From assembly GCA_012295275.1 (NCBI GenBank), contig CM022665.1:16403476-16467475 (forward strand): a DNA stretch of 64,000 nt. The letters run 5' to 3'. The notes under the pieces were generated by a model. That model was not told where the DNA came from. It ran no database searches and saw nothing but the letters and a program-made list of their open reading frames with translations. Origin of the DNA: Chrysomallon squamiferum (taxonomy: Eukaryota; Mollusca; Gastropoda; Neomphalida; Peltospiridae). How positions within the stretch are numbered: the stretch's first letter is position 1; every line of letters starts with the position of its first letter. A program made the position numbers and the translations under genes. This document shows positions 1-13,476 of this stretch, in pieces.

Positions 1-1841
1 ATTGCTGATGTTGGTATGGATTTAATAATGCATTTTACAACTTGCTTTTAACAGAATTTGTATTTGTATATATTCACCATATTTGTAAAACATTGAAAAA
101 TTTTCTTTTCAATGTTAACAAAGTACACTTAACTTGATTTGTCCTATTCATTAAATAAAAAATAAATTCTTTATCATGCATTTGTTAAATTACAGGATAA
201 ATATATGTTTAATTTGTTTTAAAAGATAAATTAAAATAGATTTATCTGTCATTTCTCTATTTGTTGTTTGTTGGGGGGTTTTAATTATAAAACACCTTTG
301 TTTATTTCCTTTAAACATTATGTTTTAAAAGCAACAACTATAAACATTGTTTTTTTTTTGTTTTGTTTTTTAAATTAATACATTTCTAACTGGCTATGGT
401 AAAAAATTAAAATGTTTAATTATTACCCACATGAACACATACCCAGGAGTATGTAGAATCCTTAAATTTTTGGTTAAAGGGGACAGGGGTTGATTTACCT
501 GCAAATTTCAACATTTAAAAAGAAGTACAATCTTATAATACAATTATAATTTTTTTTTTTATCAGAACAACTTACTGTAATGCAAATTATACAATATGCA
601 ATTTAAAAGGAATAGTTTCTTCTTGCTTTGCTGAAATTTCCCCCTGTTTTGGGGAGAGCACATTTCCCCTATCCACCTGAGTCATATGGCCATGAATATA
701 CCTGCAGATGAAATTAAAATGTTTTGATAATAATATGATTGCATTTGAAAATGCATATTCAGTGTGAGGCATTTTTATTTATTGTTTTTTGTAATGTAAA
801 ATGGTTAATTAGTTAAGTTTAACAACATTACACATTCCTATTTCATTTATTGTGTTAGAATATGATATATGTCATATTGATAAATCTTCCATAATTTAAA
901 ATCACCTACAAAGATTAATACAATATCAAAGTTTATAAAAATTAAAATTAAAATTAAAACATTTTTTTTTTTTTAAATTATAATTAAAAAAATATGATTC
1001 TGGGTTGGTGTTTTCTTTTATTAATTTTTTCTAATATTTTTTTTTTTTTTTTTTTTAAATGATGAATTATCATTATTTATTTATTTATTCTTTTTCTTCT
1101 TTTTTTCTTCTATCATTTATGTATAAATTAACTGACAATGACCTACAAATAAGTGTATTCTATAAATAGAGCTTATTATTGATGCTAATAATATACATTA
1201 TTATGAATATAGCGGGAAATTTCACACTCACTGAAATAATGACAGCTGTATATACTATTTCCTATAGAGGAGTCTAAGAAAAATATTCAACGCTATAAAC
1301 TGATCGCGAAATTAGATTATTCTTTTATTTATTTTTATTTATTTATTTCTCCTATTACTTAACTTACATATCGCATTAATTACAACGTATAACTAAATTC
1401 TAAAACTTCAAGACTACTCAAACTATTTCTTTTATATTTTTATTATTTACTTCCATTATAATTGTATCATATTATCATTTATGTATTTATAGGCAAGGTA
1501 AAACAAATAATAATAATTAAAAGATAATAATAAAAGAAAGAAAAAGGAGCACAATGATTTGAAGAAACAAAATCAGTAAGCGACATAGAAGAAGAAGAGG
1601 AAGAGGAAGAAGAAGAAGAGGAAGAAGAAACAAAGAAAGAAAAAATGAAACAACAACAATAACAAAACAACATGTACAACACAAAGTAATATTCATAATA
1701 TAAAAACGTATGACACAACCAGTGCATTTTCAAGTTTGCTTCAATAAAAATAATAAATTAAATTTCCAACAATCGTTATCTGTAGATTGATAAATCAATA
1801 TGATTAGTCTAGCATGTAGTATACACCTAGGCTGATGTAAG
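1..1841. other. A+T-rich flank upstream of GTPBP2, no gene seen
   Basis: I see no exon with convincing protein resemblance here. The stretch holds poly-T and poly-A runs, ATTT-type repeats near 1070-1090 and 1320-1350, and a GAA/GAG-rich patch at about 1590-1645. That patch creates a spurious poly-serine frame on the minus strand. Composition becomes less A+T-rich only after about 1790, close to the GTPBP2 start, so any promoter of that gene probably lies at 1700-1900. Confidence 0.6.
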
Positions 1842-1916
1842 ATGGCTGAAACAGCTGGTTGTGACATTACTACTGTCATTTCTTGTTATTGCCGCAGATC
1901 TGTTTGTCTATATTAG
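1842..1916 (+). promoter_or_regulatory. candidate upstream ORF in the GTPBP2 leader
   Basis: An ATG at 1842 has A at -3 and G at +4, a stronger context than either candidate main start. It opens a 24-codon frame that ends at TAG 1914-1916, just before the main coding region. If the transcript starts upstream of 1842, scanning ribosomes would meet this frame first. Whether it lies in the mRNA cannot be seen from sequence alone. Confidence 0.3.
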
Positions 1917-1925
1917 TGATGTTGA

Positions 1926-4900
1926 ATGTTGCAGTTTATTTCATCGATGGAAAACCTATTAGAAATGACTGATCGTAGCTCATCAGTGGAAATGCCGGCA
2001 TGCCTGCCCCCAGAGGTGCGCTAAGTGTTACGTTTTATCAATTGTTTTTGTTTTTAGGTCAGTGTTACTGATTGATTTTGTTCCATATTTATTTAAAATT
2101 TAGCACTATCGTTGAACTGGTTCAAACCGTTATTATGCAGCCATACATCAGAATTAAAATAATAGCATTACTATAATTAATATTTTTGTTCTTCATAATT
2201 TAATGCCATTCTAATTCTTGTACAGAATCAGATACAATATTTTATATCGGGTGGGAGAGGGGAGAAAAGAAAAGAAAAAAGAAGATAAAACTTCATAAAA
2301 ATAGTTTTGATTCAAATAAAAAAAAATTCAATGACTTTGATTTTTGCAGGAAGAAGAAGGAAATGTGGAATATAAGGTAGTAATATTTCCATAGATTTGT
2401 CACTTTTAAGTTTTATTAAATCTGTCAGTGTTATTAATTTACTAGTGTTTTTTTTATTTATTTAAACATGGTTTTATATGTTTTAACAATGTTTTCAATG
2501 ATTCATTTTCCTTTTTAAATTAATATCTTCCTCTCTGTTTTACCACACACACACACATCCTTAACATTCAGTTGTTCTTTGTTTTCCTTATTTTTAAATA
2601 ACTATTTTAGAAGCTAATACTAGGATGTGATCCAAATACCTAAAGCTAATGGTTTAACTGAGGCTGATAATACTCAAATAAAAACTACATTTCATTAAAT
2701 TCTGTAACATTATCATGATTATGTAGCTTATTTTACAATACATAAAATTACATTTCAGCTGAAACTTGTCAATCCGAGTACTTTCCGAATTGAACATCTC
2801 ATCACTCAGATGAAATGGCGTTTGGAAGAGGGGGATGGAGAGGCCATCTATGAGATTGGAGTGGAAGATAATGGGATGTTGGCAGGGTTGGCAGATTCTG
2901 ATCTAGAAGCTTCTCTACAGACCTTGCAGACAATGGCAAAAAGGTAAGAATTATTTTGTGTATGCATGCCATGTGTTCAAGTACATTCTGTCATGTAAAT
3001 TTATAATGTGCAGAGAAGACCACAAAGGAAAATAGTTTTGTACTACTTAATATATTATTAAAAAGAATGTGGTTGATAATGTTTTCATTATTATTAATGT
3101 TATTACTGGTTAAAATCAACATCATTATTATTGTTATTATCATTATTATTATTATTTGTAATTGACATCATTATCATTATTATAGTTATTGTTATTATTA
3201 ATACATTAGTGTTTATGATTTAAAAAATAAAATTAAAAAATTAAGTGTGTTATGAATATATTTTATTTTATTTTTTTATTTATTTTTCTTGCACCTTTGT
3301 TTTTTTGTAAGTAAATATAAATTCTGCTTTATGAATTATTTAAAGAATTTTTTTGTTTGTTACACTTCTATATTTGCTAGAAGTAAAATAACTGACTGTA
3401 ACTGGTTATTTTGTAATACTTTGCATAAATTTGTATTTGTTTTCATATACATTGTATATTTTTATATATGAAAGAGGAGGGAGAGATAGGTGCAAAACTT
3501 GCTCAATAGGAGAATTGTTGACCTTCAGATTGCTGATGTTTTTTAATAATTTCTACACACAAAGCATTATTTGTTTCAGTATTTATAAAATATTTGATAT
3601 ATTTCAATATTGCTTTAGACTAGGGGCTTCATTAACAGTTCTACGAGAAAAGATTGTAGAAGGGAGAAATTCTGAAACTGGCAAACGTCGAGCAATGGAA
3701 GTTTTAGTCAGAAAAGTTCCCGATGACCAGGAGGTAAATAAAAACATGTGATCTTGTAGAAAGAAAAAAAAATCTTTAATTTTACTTTCAGTTTTAATTG
3801 TTTTATCTGAATTTAATAACTAAAAACATTTTATTCAAATAAAAAGCAGGTGTTTTTCTTTTTGTGTCTGTGGGTTTTTTTTAAATTCAGGGTTTAAGAT
3901 AAAACAAAACAAAAAATATGTAATGGATTTTATGTGCATCAGATAGTTTATGTGGAATATATCCTGTTTGAAGGTTGTGCAGAGAATTAAAAAAAAAAAC
4001 CCAAAACTTGCTTTTAACAACATTATAAAACAAGCATAATTAATATTTAGAAAATACAAGCTTAAACCCTGAATACCATTTTGTTTCTGATCCTTTGCGT
4101 CTTTATATACTTACTGTGTGGTCTGAAGTGCATGGATTTTCTTTACAGACAACCCTGGTGGTTTAAGTAAGAAAAGACTTATTTTATATATGATTTTGTA
4201 AATGGGAGTTGAGTATAAGTGTAAGCAGAAAAGTCGTGCTAGATAGCCACTTATAATATCTAGTTTTCTTTTAATATGTATATTTGACTTACTAGTAGTC
4301 CAGTTTCAGTTCAGAGTAATCACCCTTTCACTAAATTTCATATTTTCTGTTTCTGGGATGTTACAATATTTGGAAGTCTGTTGCAATACATCTGCTTCTT
4401 ACAGCATAATAAGATTGTGGGGTAAAACTGCTTCCTGCAGTTAAGGGTGATAACATTTTGAGTGGAAGGAAAGGGTTAATCAATCTTTTGAAACATGCAT
4501 ACCTCCACTGAATATTCGAGAACAGCTGTTTTAGGAAAAATGTCTATTTTATACTAGGATATTGGCTAGAAAAAAGTATATAATGGTCTTGTTCTTGATC
4601 TTTGGTAGAAGCCAGTACTAAGATAGTACCCAAATACCTACAACTGTTAAAGATAATGGATTAAATGTTAAAATAAAAATGAAAACAGATATCTTGAATT
4701 AATCAGTTTGTCGTTATGGGCAGTGATGAATCTGTAAAGTATATGAATGTTTGATTTTTCAGTTTTTTAAAATAACATTTGTTAGTTTTTTTAACAAATG
4801 TTCCTGTGTGCTATTTAGATGAGTTTACTTGTGAAATTCACACACTTGCAGATTTAGCATGAACTTAATATCAAATCATTTACAACTACTATTACTGCTA

Positions 4901-6432
4901 TTTATATTTAAAGAAGTGGAAATATATGTTACAGATGTTATTAGTAATGGTAGATGTATCCTTTTATTTTATAAATAGTTCAGTGAACTATAACAAGTAC
5001 ACATCACGATACCCCAAAAAAGTAAGTTTTCAACATTAATTTCATTGTTTAGGAAAGATTTGCTCAAATTTACATGTATTAATGTTGTCTAAAGGTTTGC
5101 TTACTAGTTACATTTATAATATAAAGAAAAAGTGCTTCTTTGAAAAATAAAAAAGAATAAAAATCATGTAAAGGGCAGGTAATAAAATACTGCAAATTTA
5201 CAGTCATGTCCCTTAAAAAAAAAAGACCCTCCTGTTTACTAAAGAGAAAATATTTTATTTAGAAAATGGGGAATATTTTATTTACTTGCCTTGATTATAT
5301 TAAAAGGTAAGAATAAATAGCAAATTATTGATTTTCACACATAAATCTGCTTTAATTATTTAAACTTTAATGGTTTTTGTTTTCTTTCAGTTTCATCATT
5401 TTGATTTCAGATTCTTAAACTTTTTATTTCTTTCAGCATATTTTTCACAACAAGATTTTAGTTTTTTAAATGGATATGCTGTATAAACTTGTTTGAAATT
5501 ATCAAAACAAATTTATATTTACAAGTGACTTTTTGAAGTTTTTCTTAACTTTAAAAAAAAAAAAAAAAAGAAATTTAAAATACAAAAACAAAAAAAGATC
5601 AAGCATTGCTAATAGTAAATTACAGTAATGTAACAAGTCCACTAAGGTTAACTGAAACAACTATTTTCTTTTTTTCCATTTATTCACTACACAAGAAAGA
5701 AAAGAAAATGGCAACCACCACAAATCATAATGGACATGTTACACCTTGTTATTAACAGATAATTTACAAAAAAACAAAAAAACAATAAACTCTATCATTA
5801 CTTGGTAGTGGACCATATATATTTAGGCTCTTTCATGACACCATCATATTTTAATAACCATATAGAAATGTATAAAATGTATATAAATACAAGACATACT
5901 TGATTGTATACAAGTTGTATTTAAGCTACATATATATATATATGTATCTAAAGCACAATTTAATTCTGCTTCCAGTTTATAGATTTGCGACTGGCAGTGT
6001 TAGGAAATGTGGATGCTGGGAAGAGCACTCTGTTAGGGGTTCTGACTCACGGAGAACTTGATAATGGCAGAGGTCGAGCAAGATTAAATCTGTTTCGACA
6101 TCTGCATGAAATTCAGTCAGGCCGCACTTCAAGTATTAGCCATGAGATCATTGGCTTTAATGCAGAAGGAGAGGTATTATTTATTAGTCAGAATGTTTTT
6201 TATGGTTACAATCTGATATATGTAATACATCTAAATTTCTTCTCTGGTACAAATAATACAGAAAATAGTTTGAAAAAGATGTTTTGGTTTTGAACAAGTT
6301 AATATTTGGTCTTGTTGGATCATGGATTTCATGTTTTCTTGAACTATATGAGGATGTTAACAAAATTCTTAAATCTTTGAACTCAAAATGTAAGACACTA
6401 TTTTACAAATAGCGTAGAGCTTGCTTGCTCTC

Positions 6433-6482
<50 letters not shown>

Positions 6483-9400
6483 ATATCATTCTCACCTCTT
6501 CCTTCCCTTCCTCCTCACATGATAGATCTATAATCTTAAAGCCATTATTTTGTTTTGTATAGATTGTAAATTATAGTGGATCTCGTACAATAGAAGATAT
6601 TTGTGAGGTGTCCACCAAGCTGATCACTCTGATTGATCTGGCTGGACATCACAAATATCTGAAAACAACAATCTTTGGCCTCACTGGAAACTCTCCTGAC
6701 TGTGCAGCCCTCACGGTCAATGCAAGTACGGGCATGGGTAAGTTGCAGTTTGGTTATGTTGCTTAAAATTTAGTTGGCTGTTCTCTGATTTTAATGAGTA
6801 AGCTGAGGTATATGGTAACTATTTCCTGTTGGATTTTAATATTCATTGTTGATTGTTATTTAGTTTTCAGTTTTGGTTGGAATTAATTTTTGTTTTTCGT
6901 GTTAATGTTGTAATAATGTGAATATTACAGATTTTTGGAATTTCATACAATTTATGTTAAAAAAAAAATCATGCTGTTCATTTTTCTTTATATACCGTAT
7001 ATACTTGTGTATAAGTCGAATTTTTGGGAGACTATATTAAGGTAATATTTTGGGGGTCGACTTATACATAGGTAATGCTTTTGTAGCTGTTGCTGAAGAG
7101 TCGCCATTTTGACTATTTTTTGCTACTGGATGCATCTAAAATAATTGCGGTCTTTCAGCTTTTCAAAAATATAATTTTATTGTATAAAGATTTTTGAAAA
7201 ATTAAATAACAAAACCAAATATGAATGTAAAACATGATATTCTTCCGTTTAATGACATAAAAATACATTTTAAAGTGAGAAAACCGTCAGTACGGCGTTA
7301 TGCCTTACGGCGTCTTGCAATGATTTAGGCTATAGCTCGTGTAATACATGCATTTACATTATTATGGTATGTTCCTGCAAGTTATGTTACAGTAGGCGTA
7401 CAATGTAGGCCTTCATGGCACTGTCACACTGGTCTAAAAATAGTAACGGTGCCTGGAATCTACAGTCGACTTATACACAAGTAATACCTAAAATGACGCA
7501 ATTTTTGGTCTTAAAATACACATCGACTTATACATAAGGTCACCTTGTACACAAGTATATACGGTATATACTGCAAAATATAAAATTTTATATGAGTAGT
7601 AGCATCCAAATTTTTAATTTTTTTTGGTTTTATTTATTTAATTTTTTTTTTAAGCTGGGACAACCAAAGAACACTTGGGATATGCCATGGCATTAGGAGT
7701 TCCAATATTTGTAGTTGTCACTAAAATTGACCTCTGTAGGTCACTGATGGTTGAAAAAGCTCTAAGACAGCTGGAGAGTATCTTGAAAGGACCAGGATGT
7801 AAAAAAGTACCAATCAGAATTAAAACAGAAGATGATGCCATCACAGCAGCTTCAAACTTTGACACTGAGGCGTTAGTATTTTCTAAGTAATTTATTGTGA
7901 GAAATAAATTGTTTCTATTTGCCTAATATCTTTTACTGTTTTATCTTTGAATTATTCTGAAATTTGGTAAAACGAAATAAAGTATTATTTAAAATGTGTG
8001 TATGTGTGTGTGTGTATGTGCATGTATACGTGCCTGTGTTAAAAAGAAAACAGATACAGACAAAACATGCATACACAAAAGCAAATACATACGTACTACT
8101 AGATAAATTATATAATTATTCACCTGACAGAAATTAGTTTTCTGAATCTTATTTGTTTGCAGAATAACTCCAATTTTCACTGTATCAAGTGTCAGTGGTA
8201 AAAATCTTGACCTACTTAAGAAATTTCTCAACGTGTTACCTCCCTTGAAGAGTCGAACAGACAGAGAAAAACTTGTTCAGCACAGCACAGAATTTCAGGT
8301 ATCAGTGTAACTTGTGAATGTTTAGTGAATAATATTACAAAACAACACAGGTAATAAAATTTTGTTTAAGAAATTAAGAAGTGAAAAGGTCAAATAAATT
8401 GATAATAAAATGGAATGCTGTCAATAGTAAAAAAAAAAAAAAAAAAAAATTTATAAAGTTCGGTCGATGTAGCAAATTATGGCATTGCTGATTATGAAAT
8501 TCAGTTTCAGTGGTTGTAATAATTATGTTATCCTACCCATGAGAAAAATAATTTGATCAACATTTTCCTTTATGTTATTAATTCAAAACAGATAATCTCC
8601 AGTAATAAACAATTATAAAGGTTATGATTAAAAAAATAGAATGCCAGTATGTTTTGTACTATATTATTCTATGTATATTATTTGAAAATGCCTAAAGTTG
8701 CAAATTAATATAATTTAATAGCTTTTTATAACATTTAAAATTATTTCATTTTAATTTTTAAAATGGTTTTTTTTTCTTCAGATTGATGAATTATTTTCTG
8801 TACCGGGTGTTGGGACAGTTGTAGGAGGTAATATTCGAAGGTAAATACATAAATTTGATTATTTTGTTAAATGCAACATAGTGTGTCTTTGGTATATATT
8901 GTGATGCGTACCATGTAATACTGCTGATAACAAAATGAAGTATAAAGAGGAGTTGATGTAAATAATGGCCAAGACACACGATATTGTCACTACTTAGCTT
9001 ACTTAAATATAATGTAGTGTACCCAGAGGCCCTGGGCATCCAATCAGAGAAAAGAACTTAATAAATTTGGTTGATTTATATTTTAATTTTTTATCTACAG
9101 AGGATCAATACGAGAAGGTGATAATGTGATGCTTGGTCCGTATGAGTGTGGAACTTTCAGAGAGGTCAAAGTGAAAACCGTCCAGAGAAACCGGTTACCA
9201 TGCCGACTGATTCAGGCTGGACAGTCAGCCACTGTTGCTCTCCTTGATGTTGAGAGAGAAGAACTGAGAAAGGTTTGTTCATAGCTTGTGTGCAGATATA
9301 CAGATGTTACAGACACATTGATAATCTTAATTTTATAGAAAAATTTTTATAAAGTGAATATTTTTGATTTATAAAAAAAAAATATGCACAAAATGTGATT

Positions 9401-10249
9401 TTAAATATCGTTCTAGAAATAAATAAATTTCTTCTGAATTTTGGCACTGTTAATAAAAAAGGGTAGATTATATTTCTGGTTATCCTTCTTTGGCAGTATA
9501 TATAAAAGTAATTTCAAGTCATAATTTTCTTGGCTATGTTACATCTGGGTTCTTTATTGGTTGATATATTAATTTTACTTTTATTAACAGGGTATGGTGC
9601 TGGTCAGTGACAGTTCAGATCTTTGTTCATGTAAAGAGTTTGAGGCAGATGTGTATGTTCTGTTTCACACAAGTCGAATATCAACGGGATTTCAAACCAC
9701 AGTACACATAGGCACTGTCTGCCAGACAACAGTTATTGTCAAAATGGATAAGGTTTGTGTTCTTACTGTTTCTTAGAGGTACTTTAATGAAATTTTTTAT
9801 TTTATTTACAAAAAGCTTAAAATATTTTTACATACAATTATATTGTGTGTCATTCCCTTCATTTTGTAATTGTAATAAAAAAAGCCATGATTCAACCATT
9901 TCAATAAAAAAAAATGTATTTTGATTTAACATACAGATGTAAACTAGTAATTTACTATATCACAGTATTTTATTCTTTCCCTCTTTACATCTCTCTATCT
10001 TTGTCTTTATCTCAGTCCTGTACAGTATTTTTAATCATTTTTTTATTTTATCACTGAGTGCTGTTGTTTGTTGTTTTTTGTTTTCTTTAGGAACACATAA
10101 GAACAAATGAAAAAGCACGTGTTATTTTCCGGTTAATCAAACAACCTGAGTACATCTGTCCTGGTTCACGTCTGCTGTTTAGGGATGGAAAGACTAAAGG
10201 AATGGGTGAAGTAATCAAAGTATTTCCGTATGAACAAGTTCAGCGTTGA
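1926..10249 (+). CDS. GTPBP2: GTPBP2-like GTP-binding protein, complete, 12 exons
   Basis: Translational GTPase of the GTPBP1/GTPBP2 family. Vertebrate GTPBP2 works with Pelota in rescuing stalled ribosomes in the cytoplasm. Coding exons: 1926-2015, 2350-2376 (27-nt microexon), 2759-2943, 3619-3733, 5976-6173, 6563-6737, 7655-7871, 8163-8298, 8782-8840, 9101-9272, 9591-9752, 10091-10249; all phases join without a stop. The product is 564 residues from ATG 1926, or 557 from ATG 1947, which has a better +4 base. A TGA lies directly upstream of 1926. Visible G motifs are P-loop GNVDAGKS (exon 5), G3 DLAGH (exon 6) and G4 TKID (exon 7), followed by EF-Tu-like beta-barrel domains containing [10 protein letters not shown] (exon 9). 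The N-terminal segment before the P-loop ([19 protein letters not shown]) and the missing C-terminal extension fit GTPBP2 better than GTPBP1. Human GTPBP2 is about 600 residues. A splice acceptor at 1934 with an extra upstream exon cannot be excluded. Confidence 0.92.
6429..6478. repeat. (CT)n microsatellite in GTPBP2 intron 5
   Basis: About 50 bp of nearly pure CT on the coding strand, ending about 84 nt before exon 6 of GTPBP2. It acts at least as an extended pyrimidine stretch. Confidence 0.9.
6991..7569. mobile_element. MITE-like element with ~25-bp terminal inverted repeats
   Basis: The left end (6991-7015) and right end (7545-7569) are inverted copies matching at 24 of 25 positions, each containing TACCGTATATACTTGTGTA or its complement. 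Flanking TA on both sides could be a TA target duplication. Related inverted subterminal motifs (GTCGACTTATACA type) occur at 7056, 7465 and 7523. The element has no transposase frame, so it is non-autonomous. It is locally richer in CpG than the surrounding intron 6 of GTPBP2, which it occupies almost entirely. I cannot assign the superfamily; a TA duplication would fit Tc1/mariner-like elements. Confidence 0.75.
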
Positions 10250-13200
10250 ATACACTTAGCAACCTGGTGTTTCAGTATTTAAAAGAACAAATGTGCTGAC
10301 CTGTATCCAGGCAAAAAAAAGGAAATGGAAAGAGATAAAAACGTAACTGGTACAAACTGTTTAAAAATTGTAAAGTGTTAAAGGTTTTACTTTATTTAAA
10401 TTTACAATCACACTAAAATCTTTAGTTAAGGAGATTCATCTTTGAAAACCCCCAAAAACCTTTAAGTTAAAGATATTATCTTACTTCCAAAATGCTCACT
10501 TTTGTCAGAACATATTTTACTAATCCCTGCACAGAGTTCAAAAACCATTTTTGGTTTGTTTGTTTGTTTTGCATTTGTTAGATAGTAATGTTCACAACAG
10601 CTAATTACATCAGTTTTCCACAATTCAAATTTCAGTCGTTGGAATGATAATTATTTATCTTGAAATAAGTTTTGAACCACAGCTGCTGCTGTACTTAAAA
10701 CCACGTTAGTGAAGAAATGTTTATTGGAAACTGTATTTCTTTTTAGATATATAGATATCTGATTTTGCACAGATATCCACTTACTGGGTTAACTTAATTT
10801 TAAAGTTGCCAGCCATACAGCTATTTTTTAATTATTATTATTATTTTTTAAATCACCTTGGGCTTCAGATGGGTTATAATAAATACCACTCTGGGCTAAC
10901 CAAAATCCCACCAGTCTGAATAATTTTCTTTATGTTAAATTTCAGTTCATATTAAATGGAATATTTGCATGTTACAGATTTTTACTATTACATAAAATAG
11001 TTAAGATATATTTAAAATTGTAATGTGTCGGGGAACATTTATATAACTGTTGTTGTTTATGATGTTTTATGTTTTTCATTAATGTTTGTTAAGATTTAGC
11101 ATTTTTGTTTGTTGCTTGATTTTTATTTTAAATACAAACTTTGTGTTACAGATTATGTATATTTAGAAAATCACTGTTTCACAAATATTGTTGGGTTCTT
11201 TTTGTTTTATTAACTTAAATTTTAAATCAATGTTTGTTTGACTTTATCCAGACTAAATTAAATTTTTATGTAGAATTTTTATTTGAGTTGAGATTTGTTT
11301 TGCTTGTTAGGTATAATTCTTCTTTTTTTAAATTTGTTTTTGTGCTAGTCATTATTATAAAATAATAATTCATGTAAATGTAGAAATTTATATTTTCTCA
11401 TTTGAAACTAGAAATACAAATGTATTTTGGTATGTATAATTATGCATGTGCTTGTGAATATGTCTTTCATTTTCAGTTAAAATTGAAGTGTCTAATACAT
11501 CTCTCTTAATTATCTATTAGAAGCTTCGTTTATAAAATTACAAAGTCTAAACAAATTTATGCAGCAGTTGTTTACTTTTGACTTTCCAAAAGGCTTTGGA
11601 GTATTCCAGCAGCAACATGTAATGCAGAAATAGGTACGTGGTCAATGGGTACAAATCCATTGTTTTAAGCTTTTATTAAAATCTTGTAATGAAACCCTCA
11701 GCTGACAGATTGAGAGAAAAATGCAGTGAAATACCGTCTCAGTAAGATTTGGGGAGAAAAAGGTTATTTAGTCACATTTTCTGTTTAATGTTTTTGTGCA
11801 AGAAAAGTAATAATATGTGGTTTTCTTTGTTACAAATGCATACATAAAACAACAACAGAATAAAGGCTTCTTTACAAAAGCTGTTTAGAACAATCAGGCG
11901 TTCAAAGATTTACTGTTTCTGAAGTACACATATCTAGATACAGACTTTTAGTTATGTATTTGTATTACTGTCATACATGTAATTTATTATAACCATTCCT
12001 GTTCTAAATACTTGTATATTAATGTAATAATGAATAGATTTCATCTTTCAAAACCTAAATTGTATGTATCTTGTTTTGTTTAAACAGCTCTCAGAGCAGA
12101 GTTTATGGTTTGAACAATGTGCATAATGTGTTTTTATAATTTTTAATGTATGTATGGGTTTGTTTTTAGATATTTTCATATGAAATTTGATTCTTTTGTA
12201 TCAATATTATTCTCTTTTTTTACTGTAGTTTGTGGCATATCACAGTTTTAATTTGTTATAGTGTGCACAGTAGCATGTAGTGTGTTTTTAGTACTTTTTA
12301 AATTATATTCTTTGGGTTCAAAGGGTGCATTATATCATGACAAATTTTTATTGAAATTATAATACTAATATTGCTTCTGTATTTATATTAATTACATTGT
12401 CTATTTAGAACATTGGCTATTAAGGACAGTGTTGGGGTTTTGGTCCTGCTTTTATTTTATTATTTTTTTAAAAACAAACTAATAATGATAATTTATTTAT
12501 TAATCTGTGTTTATATTACTTGTAAGCAGTTTTAATTTCAGACAGAATATTTTTCTATTCATTTTCCTTCCAAAACTGTAAACCTGTTTTTGTTTTGGTG
12601 TTGTCTGTTACTTGTTGACCAAGTTCTTTCTTGTTATTATTTTATAAACAAGTTCCTTGTAAAAATTAATTATGTTTTTAATTCAGCTAATCTTTCATTA
12701 AGATCTAGAGTTAGTTAATTCTTGTGGCAGAAAGATCACGAGTGGGTAAAAAAACACCCAAAAAAGCATCATCTTCTTCTTCTAGTAAGAGCCACAAGTG
12801 TGCAAAAATTGGATTGATAATGGAAAATAAAAATATTTTTTTACAAAAATCTAAATATCAAATCATTCACCAGTTAATTACTTGAAGCAACTAGTGATAG
12901 GAAGTTGCCTGTCCTGATTTTAGTTTTCTCATGAATTTTATTTGTTAAATCATGAGCTTTTACAAAAGTAAATTGTTATATTTATATTTTGAAAAAATTC
13001 CATATATGAATGAATTACAAAGTATTTCCTTAAAGGGAAAAAAAAAAAAAAGTAATAATTTTAAATTTATACCAATTTCATTCTACAAAATCAGGTTTAG
13101 TTAGCATATATTAGCTAATGAAAAATCTTACAAAATATTTTGTTATTATACTCAAAAATGGAAATATCTCATTCAAGGTGTTTTTAATTTTAATTTGTTT

Positions 13201-13375
13201 TTTTAATTTGGTTTTAAATACTTTTACAAAGCTTAAACAAGGAAATAACTTTATTTCTAAATTTGTTGCACATGATATTTTAATCCATGAATTTTTAATG
13301 TTGTTATTTAATTACAGTTATATATGTGTTACTGTTACAACAACCTTTTCTAACTTCAGTAATTTTTATTATTAC

Positions 13376-13430
13376 TACTACTTCTACTAGTACTACTACT
13401 ACTACTACTACATCATACTATCTTTTATTA

Positions 13431-13469
<39 letters not shown>
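13376..13469. repeat. (ACT)n then (AT)n compound microsatellite
   Basis: Imperfect ACT/TACT trinucleotides at about 13376-13410 are followed, after a short TTATTATTTAT spacer, by about 30 bp of alternating AT. Confidence 0.85.

Positions 13470-13476
<7 letters not shown>

Noticed and set aside
1479-1733. 84-codon minus-strand frame with a poly-serine block
   Set aside because: It is produced by a GAA/GAG-rich patch read in reverse; the rest is low-complexity hydrophobic sequence with no family resemblance.
8791-9039. 82-codon minus-strand frame overlapping GTPBP2 exon 9
   Set aside because: It is antisense to a clearly conserved exon and otherwise intronic; a shadow.
1926-10249. GTPBP1 as identity of the first gene
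   Set aside because: The KLVNPS...[14 protein letters not shown] segment, HHKYL after DLAG, and lack of the long C-terminal tail fit GTPBP2 better, although the families are close.
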